A DNA stretch of 8,747 nucleotides from an uncultured Ruminococcus sp. (GTDB lineage Bacteria; Bacillota; Clostridia; Oscillospirales; Ruminococcaceae), in the NCBI GenBank assembly GCA_937901485.1, contig CALGTT010000174.1, forward strand, positions 1 to 8,747, read 5' to 3'. The position numbers and the translations under genes were made by a program. Shown in pieces: positions 1-5,117 of this stretch. The notes beneath the pieces are model-generated. The model was not told where the DNA came from. It saw only the letters and a program-made list of their open reading frames with translations, and did no database searches. How positions within the stretch are numbered: position 1 is the stretch's first letter; each line of letters begins with the position of its first letter.

Positions 1-2
1 AC

Positions 3-242
3 TACACCTGCACCGAGGACGGGCACATCCGTTCCAATATCTATCACGCCTCCGTCACTGCCCCGTCTAATGACGCAAGAAGTGCTGACGGCTATCTGTA
101 CAAGAATTCCGATCCAGCCTCCCCTGCCCTTGCAGATGTGGATGCCTATTCTGCACAGATCGTTGATCCCTCCGTATACAACAGCTGGACAACCGTTGAA
201 GTCACTTTCACAGTTTCCGGTCTGGAGGATGCGGCTCAATAA
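3..242 (+). CDS. C-terminal end of an unidentified protein (5' part outside the window)
   Basis: Reading from position 3, the frame is open from the window edge to a TAA at 240-242 and encodes the last 79 residues of a protein. I do not recognise the family. The fragment is rich in Ser, Ala, Asp, Tyr and Thr, has one Cys, and ends in an alternating polar/hydrophobic stretch (TTVEVTFTVSGLEDAAQ) that looks like a beta strand, as in the last strand of an Ig-like or other beta-sandwich extracellular domain. That reading is an inference. There is no LPXTG motif, dockerin repeat or membrane segment in the visible part. A strong intrinsic terminator follows 8 bases after the stop and supports this as a true gene end. 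The other two plus frames are less convincing: one stops at about position 70, and the other overlaps this fragment and runs on through the terminator. Confidence 0.72.
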   Translation, partial: YTCTEDGHIRSNIYHASVTAPSNDARSADGYLYKNSDPASPALADVDAYSAQIVDPSVYNSWTTVEVTFTVSGLEDAAQ

Positions 243-250
243 TCGCAAAC

Positions 251-279
251 AACGGCAGTCCATATGGGCTGCCGTTTTT
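251..279 (+). terminator. Rho-independent terminator of the upstream gene
   Basis: An 11-bp stem (251-261 paired with 266-276, one T-G wobble) closes an ATAT loop and runs into a tract of five T at 275-279. It starts 8 bases after the stop at 242 and separates the first gene from the leucine-rich repeat gene. Confidence 0.9.
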
Positions 280-386
280 CCATCCTCACAGCCGGATTTC
301 TGTACAAGATTATGCTAAACGCCTTAAATATCATCCTTATTCTATACAAATTGCATAATATTCCTTAAAATTTCCAGTTTGGATTT

Positions 387-400
387 CGTAAACGTTTTCG
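387..400. promoter_or_regulatory. Operator-like palindrome resembling a cre / LacI-family site
   Basis: CGTAAACGTTTTCG is a 14-bp pseudo-palindrome around a central CpG; 12 of 14 positions are symmetric. The inner 12 bases fit the CcpA cre consensus (TGWAANCGNTNWCA) and only the two outermost bases differ. It lies 22 bases upstream of the -35 box of the following gene, where a LacI-family protein could act. That a CcpA or LacI-type regulator binds here is inferred; the regulator gene is not in the window. Confidence 0.4.
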
Positions 401-422
401 TGACGCATTTTTGGTTTTTCTA

Positions 423-452
423 TTGACAATCCGTGTTGTTTCGTGTTATAAT
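423..452 (+). promoter_or_regulatory. Sigma-A type promoter of the leucine-rich repeat gene
   Basis: TTGACA at 423-428 and TATAAT at 447-452 are both perfect consensus hexamers, with an 18-bp spacer. Transcription would start near 459, giving a leader of about 60 nt before the ATG at 520. The stretch 280-422 upstream is AT-rich and holds no gene that I can see. Confidence 0.88.
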
Positions 453-519
453 ATGCTAAAGTAACGTTGCTTTCACACACTACACAAATACAATGCACAA
501 AAATAATAAGGAGAATATT

Positions 520-1908
520 ATGACAAAAAGAATGAGAAAAGCATCCGCTGGCGTTCTGATGGCAGCAATGGCTGCAATCACATGCATGGCACCCGCTGCT
601 GAAACGATCGCACCTCTGCAGAGTGTATCTATCAGTGCATCGGCTGCTACAACATCCAACACATCTGCAACCTACACTTACACAATCGTAAACAACAAAG
701 CTGTTGTTTCCAATGTGGCGATCAAGAGTGGCGTTACAAACATCGTCATTCCGGAAAAGCTCGGTAATAAGCCGGTCGTACTCGGCGCAAATGCGTTCAA
801 GTACATTCACAACAACGTGACTGTAGATGCTTCCTCCGTTGTACAGGTTCAGAAGTATGCATTCTATCAGTGCACAGGCATCAAGCAGATCAAGTTCAAG
901 AACTGCACACAGTTCGACAGCTATGCGATCTACAACTGCTCCAACCTGACACAGATCGCTTTCTCCGGTTACACCGGTCCTGTTGCTGACGGCACACAGG
1001 TTGTTCTGAATTCCTATGCAGTGTATAAGTGCCCGAATCTGGCAAATGTCCTGTTCGGCTGCAAGGATAATATCATCATTCGCAAGAATGCTTTCTATCA
1101 GTGCTCTAACTTCGCTGTTGTCAACAAGGACAAGATCGGCATGGATCACGCTTCTTTCTATGTGAACACAGGTGCATTCAATGGTACAAACGCACTCAAC
1201 AACGGCTATCTGAAGAAGGCTTCCGATCTGGCAAGCGTAAACACTGCTTATAATAAGGGCGATGGCACAAAGCTGGTTGGCAAGACTGCTGTTGTTACCC
1301 TCTTCATCAACTGCACCGGTTCTGCATGGGCAAACAGCTACTATGGCTACAACGAGATGGCTGGCAGAAATATCTGGGCAATCGAGCAGGAAGCTGCAAA
1401 GTATGGTCAGACTGTAGATATCGAAAATCTCTCTGCCAAGGTTACTTTCTCCGGCACTGTAGAAAAGCTCCTCAAGGATTCTGACATTGCAAGAAGCCCC
1501 AGTGTGCTGTCTGCTTGCAAAAAAACATTTGCTTTTGCTTCTACCTGCACAACAATGGATGCAGTTACAGACAAGATCAAGGCTGAGTACGGCGCAAAGA
1601 ACGTTGTATATGTCGTTGCTCTCAACTGCACCGGCACGGCTCAGGCTATGGCAACCAAGACTGCAAATGAATATGCGATCTACTACAACCGTTCCGGCAA
1701 TCAGTACACATGGATGAATCAGGTGGCACAGCTCTTCGGTGCGAAGAAGCTCAACACCGGCGTGAAGTCCACTGCTTACACCAAGAAGTACTATTCTGAA
1801 GATGTAATGTACAATGATACCAAGTCTTCCATCGGCTGGTTCACTGCTGCAAACATTGGCTGGACTGACACAGTTCTCGCAGATGACTACAACAACATCA
1901 TCAAGTAA
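520..1908 (+). CDS. Secreted leucine-rich repeat (BspA-type) protein with a degenerate metallopeptidase-like C-terminal domain
   Basis: This encodes 462 residues. The ATG at 520 is chosen because AAGGAG (508-513) sits 6 bases before it; an in-frame ATG at 493 has no such site. Residues 1-43 look like a signal peptide: basic KRMRK, a hydrophobic stretch at about 10-24, and A-S-A-A at 40-43 for cleavage. Residues about 85-200 hold BspA-type (LRR_5) repeats, seen as recurring NAF/YAF/YAI/YAV units followed by Y-x-C-x-x-L/I (around 91, 113, 135, 166, 190). Residues about 255-450 form a second domain with strands ending in NCTG (264 and 369). This part resembles the C-terminal domain of related clostridial secreted proteins that carry HExxH-LFGA, but here residues 400-404 read NQVAQ before LFGA, and the tail keeps an IGWTDT motif. 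Zinc binding and catalysis are therefore unlikely. There is no LPXTG, dockerin or transmembrane anchor, so it is probably released or loosely surface-bound. The repeats and secretion are clear; the peptidase relationship is inferred. Confidence 0.88.
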   Translation: MTKRMRKASAGVLMAAMAAITCMAPAAETIAPLQSVSISASAATTSNTSATYTYTIVNNKAVVSNVAIKSGVTNIVIPEKLGNKPVVLGANAFKYIHNNVTVDASSVVQVQKYAFYQCTGIKQIKFKNCTQFDSYAIYNCSNLTQIAFSGYTGPVADGTQVVLNSYAVYKCPNLANVLFGCKDNIIIRKNAFYQCSNFAVVNKDKIGMDHASFYVNTGAFNGTNALNNGYLKKASDLASVNTAYNKGDGTKLVGKTAVVTLFINCTGSAWANSYYGYNEMAGRNIWAIEQEAAKYGQTVDIENLSAKVTFSGTVEKLLKDSDIARSPSVLSACKKTFAFASTCTTMDAVTDKIKAEYGAKNVVYVVALNCTGTAQAMATKTANEYAIYYNRSGNQYTWMNQVAQLFGAKKLNTGVKSTAYTKKYYSEDVMYNDTKSSIGWFTAANIGWTDTVLADDYNNIIK

Positions 1909-1921
1909 TTTCCGCCTTTAA

Positions 1922-1957
1922 AAAATCCCTCTCCTCAATTCTGAGGAGGGGGATTTT
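1922..1957. terminator. Bidirectional terminator between convergent genes
   Basis: A 16-bp stem (1922-1937 paired with 1942-1957, one G-T wobble) closes a 4-base loop. On the plus strand it ends in GATTTT and serves the leucine-rich repeat gene, whose stop is 13 bases upstream. Read from the minus strand, the stem ends in six T (A-run 1920-1925), a better U tract, so it can also stop transcription from the regulator gene at 2057-2968. Confidence 0.88.
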
Positions 1958-1966
1958 AAGATTTGT

Positions 1967-2049
1967 GCTGCCGCTTGTACCGTCAGGTACAAAGGCAGCG
2001 ATTGCCTGCGCAGGCTCTGCGCCCCTCTCCTCTATTCTGAGGAGGGGGG
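1967..2049. repeat. Cluster of palindromes in the convergent intergenic gap
   Basis: Three adjacent hairpins fill the gap. The first pairs GCTGCC (1967-1972) and TTGTACC (1975-1981) with GGTACAA (1986-1992) and GGCAGC (1994-1999) around a GTCA loop. The second is the palindrome GCCTGCGCAGGC (2004-2015), which can alternatively fold as GCGCAG-GCT-CTGCGC (2008-2022). The third pairs 2022-2032 with 2039-2049 (11 bp, one wobble) and nearly repeats the core of the terminator at 1922-1957. The third hairpin has no T tract on either strand. The arrangement suggests a REP- or MITE-like element, or duplication of a terminator; one copy alone cannot decide. Confidence 0.6.
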
Positions 2050-2056
2050 ATCTGTG

Positions 2057-2968
2057 TTATTCATCCTTATCATCCGATACCATTTTGCACACAATACTCG
2101 TCACCGCGCAGAGGATGCCACCCACGGGGAACACGATCCACGAGATGTCCCAGCGGTTGGTCATGAAGCTCCAGATCAGATAGATCACGGTCGCCAGCAG
2201 CATGATACAGCCGCAGATGCCCTCGGAGATCCTGCCCGCCTTGGATTTTTCCATCTTGTTCTCCGCATTGTACTCCTGAATATGGTACTTGGAGTCCTGC
2301 ATCCCCATGTACACCAGCGTGCCCACGCCGCCCGTGATGAACAGCAGCATTCCTGCGGTCAACAGGCTTGCAAGGGATTCGTTCGCATCCAGATTTGCTT
2401 CACCGAATACGGCAGTTCCGCCAATCATGACCACCACGCCGACAAGGATCAGGGAAATGCCGATGGCAATGGCAGGGGCGAACTTCTTACGGAAGCTCTC
2501 CTGCTCCTCCTCCGTGTAGAACGGCTGGATCTCCGGATGCTTCTTGACAAAGTGGTCATGCTCCATGCCGCCCGTGATGAAGAACGCGATCGCCGCGATC
2601 AGGAACGGGAAGAACAGAACCGTTGCCAGTGCCTCCGGCAGATGCAGACCAAATCCGGCAAGCATCACACAAACACCGAGGAGAACAAGCACCACGCCAG
2701 CCGTGATGCGCTTGGCAAAGGTGTTCATATGTACATCATAGCCCGCCGTGTCCTTTGCCGCCTCCGCCTGTACATCACCGCGCACAAGGTCATCGAGCTT
2801 GCACCGGAACATGTCGCACATCAGGAGAAGCTTGTCCATCTCCGGAAAGCAGGCATCCGATTCCCACTTGGAGATCGTCTGTCGGGACACGCCCATCTGC
2901 TCCGCAAAGCTCTCCTGTGTGTAACCGTCACGCTTTCTTAAAAATTGAATATTTTCACCTGTTGTCAT
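2057..2968 (-). CDS. Xre-family helix-turn-helix regulator with a six-helix membrane domain
   Basis: This encodes 303 residues. GGAGG (2978-2982) lies 9 bases before the ATG. Residues about 5-62 form a Cro/C1-type DNA-binding domain with the typical helix-turn-helix stretch around QESFAEQMGVSRQTISKWE (18-36). The rest is hydrophobic, with likely membrane helices near 88-108, 112-134, 164-187, 200-222, 248-269 and 273-294, and charged linkers between them (HDHFVKKHPE, EEEQESFRKK). The protein is therefore probably a membrane-tethered one-component regulator whose N-terminus faces the cytoplasm. Such fusions are common in Firmicutes, but their signals are mostly unknown. It is convergent with the secreted leucine-rich repeat gene and is the last minus-strand gene of the block, probably with its own promoter. 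The target genes cannot be read from the sequence. Confidence 0.88.
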   Translation of the reverse strand: MTTGENIQFLRKRDGYTQESFAEQMGVSRQTISKWESDACFPEMDKLLLMCDMFRCKLDDLVRGDVQAEAAKDTAGYDVHMNTFAKRITAGVVLVLLGVCVMLAGFGLHLPEALATVLFFPFLIAAIAFFITGGMEHDHFVKKHPEIQPFYTEEEQESFRKKFAPAIAIGISLILVGVVVMIGGTAVFGEANLDANESLASLLTAGMLLFITGGVGTLVYMGMQDSKYHIQEYNAENKMEKSKAGRISEGICGCIMLLATVIYLIWSFMTNRWDISWIVFPVGGILCAVTSIVCKMVSDDKDE

Positions 2969-3017
2969 TTTTGTGTACCTCCGTTAAAAGCAATTTTTTC
3001 TCGCTGCCAGCATCCTC

Positions 3018-3026
3018 ATTCTACCA
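3018..3026 (-). promoter_or_regulatory. Possible extended -10 promoter of the regulator gene
   Basis: On the minus strand TGGTAGAAT reads as an extended -10 element (TGn plus TAGAAT at 3018-3023), 50 bases before the start codon. No good -35 lies at 16-18 bp; the nearest candidates (TTTACA, TTGGTA) are at 12 and 21 bp. ACATG and CATGT flank this upstream part as a 5-bp inverted repeat, a weak hint of an operator. Confidence 0.35.
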
Positions 3027-3152
3027 CATCCGACATGTAAAGTGTACCAATTTCATGTTGCTTTTTGGTTTTTTTCTGTAAACCGCAGGTTGCATTCCCG
3101 ATTTTGCGTGGTTTTCGGATTTCAGGCTTTTCAAAAAATGCAGAGGCAAAAA

Positions 3153-3323
3153 TCACTGCTTTCGTGCGATCCGGTATTCATCGCCGTCACGGTAGTACGG
3201 ACAGCGTTGATAATGTCCCTGCAATAATCTTGCATATTCATCTTCATCCAGATTCAGTTCGCAGACATAGCAGTCCCATTCCTCATCATAGGAATAGTAC
3301 GCACAGGTTTCGCAATCGTCCAT
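3153..3323 (-). CDS. Small Cys-rich acidic protein, DUF6472-like
   Basis: This encodes 56 residues. The ATG at 3321-3323 is chosen because AGGGGAGG lies 7 bases upstream; the frame stays open further upstream but runs back into the previous gene without a ribosome site. Five Cys occur as C4-x2-C7, C18-x2-C21 and C41, the last within RCPYYRDGDEY. Two CxxC pairs suggest binding of a metal, probably zinc, or an Fe-S cluster; this is an inference. The overall pattern (CETCAYY, DCYVCELNLDEDE, CPYYRDGDEY) matches what I recall of the clostridial DUF6472 family, which has no assigned function. It follows the flavin-reductase-like gene by 53 bases, separated by a hairpin. Confidence 0.82.
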   Translation of the reverse strand: MDDCETCAYYSYDEEWDCYVCELNLDEDEYARLLQGHYQRCPYYRDGDEYRIARKQ

Positions 3324-3347
3324 GTCATTCCCTCCCCTCTGTAAGCA

Positions 3348-3371
3348 AAGCCTGCGGGATGCCGCAGGCTT
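3348..3371 (-). other. Intergenic hairpin, weak terminator or mRNA-processing stem
   Basis: A perfect 10-bp stem (3348-3357 with 3362-3371) closes a 4-base loop, just after the flavin-reductase-like stop codon and before the ribosome site of the small Cys-rich gene. On the minus strand it is followed by TGCTTAC, too few U for a strong terminator. Partial termination or 3'-end protection are both possible. Confidence 0.55.
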
Positions 3372-3376
3372 CGGAA

Positions 3377-3883
3377 TCATTCCTGAACATAGGCAGCCTT
3401 GATCCTGCCGATGTACATCTTGTGCATGGGATCTGTGCCGTACCACTTCTCCACGATCTCAGGCTGCGTGAAGTGCTCCTCCCCCATCATCTGCGCATAC
3501 ATCTTCTCGCATACCAGCACGAGCTTTGCTTCTGCAAATGCGGTCGTGCCGTCAATGGCAACGGGAGTCAGACCGGTTTCCTTTGCCTTGTCATAGTCCC
3601 TGCCGGACTTGCTGCCGCAGAACTGCAGAGCCGCACGGTATTCCTCCGGAAAAACGGACACGGTGAAGGTATCGTTCTCCTCCATGTAGCCGAAGGTGTG
3701 GCGGGATGTTCTCACGACCGCAGTCATCGCCGGACCGCCCCAGATCACGCCCATCGCGCCCCATGAGGCTGTCATGGTGTTGTAGTCCTCCGGTGTGCCG
3801 GCGGTCAGCAGAAACCATTCTGTGCCGATGGTGCGGAACGGATCAAGCGCAAGCTCGCTCAGCTCTTTCTTTACCAATGCCAT
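3377..3883 (-). CDS. Flavin reductase-like (flavoredoxin-type) FMN-binding protein
   Basis: This encodes 168 residues. The ATG at 3881-3883 is preferred because GGAAG (3891-3895) lies 7 bases upstream; the ATG six codons earlier overlaps that site. The protein has the look of the flavin reductase-like split-barrel family: an N-terminal TEWFLLTAG strand, then YNTMTASWGAMGVIWGGP (about 34-51), where N-T-M-T-A-S-W-G contacts FMN in relatives, then VVRTSRHTFGYMEENDTFTVS, and a C-terminal region with YIGRI. Members use FMN as a prosthetic group in electron transfer or NAD(P)H:flavin reduction. The partner and substrate are not known here. It is cytoplasmic, with no signal peptide. It sits downstream of the acidic zinc-ribbon gene with a 66-base gap that holds a hairpin. 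Confidence 0.87.
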   Translation of the reverse strand: MALVKKELSELALDPFRTIGTEWFLLTAGTPEDYNTMTASWGAMGVIWGGPAMTAVVRTSRHTFGYMEENDTFTVSVFPEEYRAALQFCGSKSGRDYDKAKETGLTPVAIDGTTAFAEAKLVLVCEKMYAQMMGEEHFTQPEIVEKWYGTDPMHKMYIGRIKAAYVQE

Positions 3884-3914
3884 AGTGCATCTTCCTTTCA
3901 TCGCTGTTTACACG

Positions 3915-3941
3915 ATTTGCCCCGCCTGCGGTGGGGCAAAT
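3915..3941 (-). other. Intergenic hairpin without U tract
   Basis: A 9-bp stem (ATTTGCCCC at 3915-3923 with GGGGCAAAT at 3933-3941) can be extended inside by a CC/GG pair. On the minus strand it starts 8 bases after the acidic-protein stop and is followed by CGTGTAAAC, with no U run. It looks like a degraded terminator or a transcript-stability element within a gene string. Confidence 0.5.
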
Positions 3942-3949
3942 ATCATTCG

Positions 3950-4405
3950 TTATTCGTTGTCGTCCTCGTCTTCCTCGTCGAGTGAATCCAGCTCTTCAAG
4001 GTCGATCTCGTCGAAATCAAACTCCAGCTCCTCGCCGCAGTTCGGACACACGGTCTCGCCCTCCTCAAGTGTGCTCTCATCCAAAGCAATGCACTTGCCG
4101 CAGGTCGGGCAGATTGTCTCGTACTGTTCCTCGCTGTCCAGCGCGTCCAGTGCATTTTCAGATGCGCAGAGATCACAGTCGCAGTCATCTTCATCATCCA
4201 GCAGAAGCTCCTCGATATCGCCCAGATCTTCATCCAGAATATCGCAAAGCTCCTCCAGCTCCATGATGCGGTCTTCCAGCTCCTCAGTATACTCTCTCAT
4301 CTCGTCGAGTGCATCACAGAGTGCGTAGAATACCTTGCCCTCCTTGGATGCTGCATCAATATCCAGACCTGCCAGCAGGCCCTTCAGGTAAGAAATCTTA
4401 TCCAT
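3950..4405 (-). CDS. Hyperacidic zinc-ribbon protein, CD1247-type N-terminus
   Basis: This encodes 151 residues. The ATG at 4403-4405 is preferred: AAAGGA lies 11 bases before it, and MDKISYLKGLLAGLDID matches the usual start of the CD1247-type family as I recall it. An in-frame ATG at 4417 directly abuts the same AAAGG, leaving no spacer. Residues 1-70 should be helical and partly coiled coil (EELEDRIMELEELCDILDE). Residues 75-80 hold CDCDLC. Residues 99-123 form a zinc ribbon, CPTC-x17-CPNC. By my count Asp and Glu make up 58 of 151 residues against only 7 Lys/Arg, so the protein is strongly negative. The function is unknown; the acidity could mimic nucleic acid or serve a basic partner (inference). 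It starts 37 bases after efp with no terminator between, so it is likely cotranscribed with efp. Confidence 0.83.
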   Translation of the reverse strand: MDKISYLKGLLAGLDIDAASKEGKVFYALCDALDEMREYTEELEDRIMELEELCDILDEDLGDIEELLLDDEDDCDCDLCASENALDALDSEEQYETICPTCGKCIALDESTLEEGETVCPNCGEELEFDFDEIDLEELDSLDEEDEDDNE

Positions 4406-4442
4406 GCTGTTTCCCATCCTTTCGGAATATCAAGCTTTATGC

Positions 4443-5000
4443 TTATGCGCGCTCCATGTACTCGCCGGTTCTGGTGTCAATGCGGATCATATCGCCTTCA
4501 TCAATGAACAGCGGAACTCTGATCTCTGCACCTGTCTCCAGAATTGCAGGCTTAGTTGCATTGGTAGCAGTATCGCCCTTGAAGCCCGGATCAGTCTGTG
4601 TGATCTGCAGCTCTACGAAGTAGGGCGGCTCAACGCCGAATACATTGCCCTTGTAGGACAGAACCTTTACTTCCATGTTCTCCTTTACGAACTTGAAGTT
4701 GTCGCCGAGCTTGTCAGCCTCGATCGGCAGCTGCTCATAGGTCTCAACGTCCATGAAGTAGTACAGACCGCCGTCCTCATAGAGGTACTGCATGTCCTTG
4801 CGCTCGATGAAAGCGGTCGGGAACTTTTCGGTCGGGTTGAAGGAACGCTCAACCACTGCACCTGTGATGACATTCTTGAACTTGGTTCTTACAAATGCGG
4901 CACCCTTACCCGGCTTTACATGCTGGAATTCTACGACCTGTACAACGTTGCCGTCCATCTCAAATGTAACACCGTTTCTGAAATCGCCTGCTGTAATCAT
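4443..5000 (-). CDS. efp: Translation elongation factor P
   Basis: This encodes 185 residues, the normal length for the family. EF-P binds ribosomes stalled on consecutive prolines and helps form the peptide bond. The three beta-barrel domains are recognisable: the N-terminal KOW-like domain with loop KPGKG (29-33), the middle domain with ERSFNPTEKF and MQYLYEDGGLYYFMD, and the C-terminal domain with TDPGFKGDTAT and ETGAEIRVPLFIDEGD, ending in TRTGEYMERA. Lys32 at the loop tip lines up with E. coli Lys34 and with B. subtilis Lys32, which are modified residues; no modification enzyme is visible in this window. GGAGG (5010-5014) lies 9 bases before the ATG. The gene has its own promoter at 5073-5101 and follows the M24 peptidase gene, a neighbour order also seen in Bacillus. 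Confidence 0.98.
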   Translation of the reverse strand: MITAGDFRNGVTFEMDGNVVQVVEFQHVKPGKGAAFVRTKFKNVITGAVVERSFNPTEKFPTAFIERKDMQYLYEDGGLYYFMDVETYEQLPIEADKLGDNFKFVKENMEVKVLSYKGNVFGVEPPYFVELQITQTDPGFKGDTATNATKPAILETGAEIRVPLFIDEGDMIRIDTRTGEYMERA

Positions 5001-5034
5001 AAAAATAAACCTCCGTAATTTCTAATACTCGTCA

Positions 5035-5055
5035 GCACACCGCATATCGGTGCGC
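5035..5055 (-). promoter_or_regulatory. Hairpin in the efp leader
   Basis: An 8-bp stem (5035-5042 with 5048-5055, one wobble) closes a 5-base loop. It lies about 11 nt from the predicted transcription start and about 20 nt upstream of the efp ribosome site, so it would sit in the 5' untranslated region. It could stabilise the transcript. There is no U tract. Confidence 0.5.
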
Positions 5056-5072
5056 GAACACTCATATATACT

Positions 5073-5101
5073 ATTTTACACTAATTCTGTTTTTTTTTCA
5101 A
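5073..5101 (-). promoter_or_regulatory. Promoter of efp
   Basis: On the minus strand, TTGAAA (5096-5101) and TAAAAT (5073-5078) are 17 bp apart, with an A-rich spacer start. The predicted transcription start is near 5066, giving a leader of about 65 nt. The promoter lies in the gap after the M24 peptidase stop, so efp need not depend on the upstream genes. No terminator is visible between that stop and this promoter. Confidence 0.72.
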
Positions 5102-5117
5102 TAGAAATTTGAAAATA

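Noticed and set aside
493..519. Upstream ATG start for the leucine-rich repeat protein
   Set aside because: It has no ribosome binding site and would add nine polar residues before the signal peptide; the AAGGAG at 508-513 points to the ATG at 520.
337..1149. Long minus-strand open frame opposite the leucine-rich repeat gene
   Set aside because: It lies mostly antisense to a gene with clear promoter, ribosome site and signal peptide; the predicted protein is an odd Cys/Ile/Val mixture with no motif and no ribosome site.
2054..2941. His/Arg-rich plus-strand open frame opposite the Xre regulator
   Set aside because: It mirrors the regulator gene almost exactly; composition is typical of an antisense shadow.
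3795..4328. Plus-strand open frame encoding a serine-rich repeat-like protein
   Set aside because: The Ser runs are the complement of Asp/Glu-rich codons of the acidic zinc-ribbon gene on the minus strand; no ribosome site or promoter precedes it.
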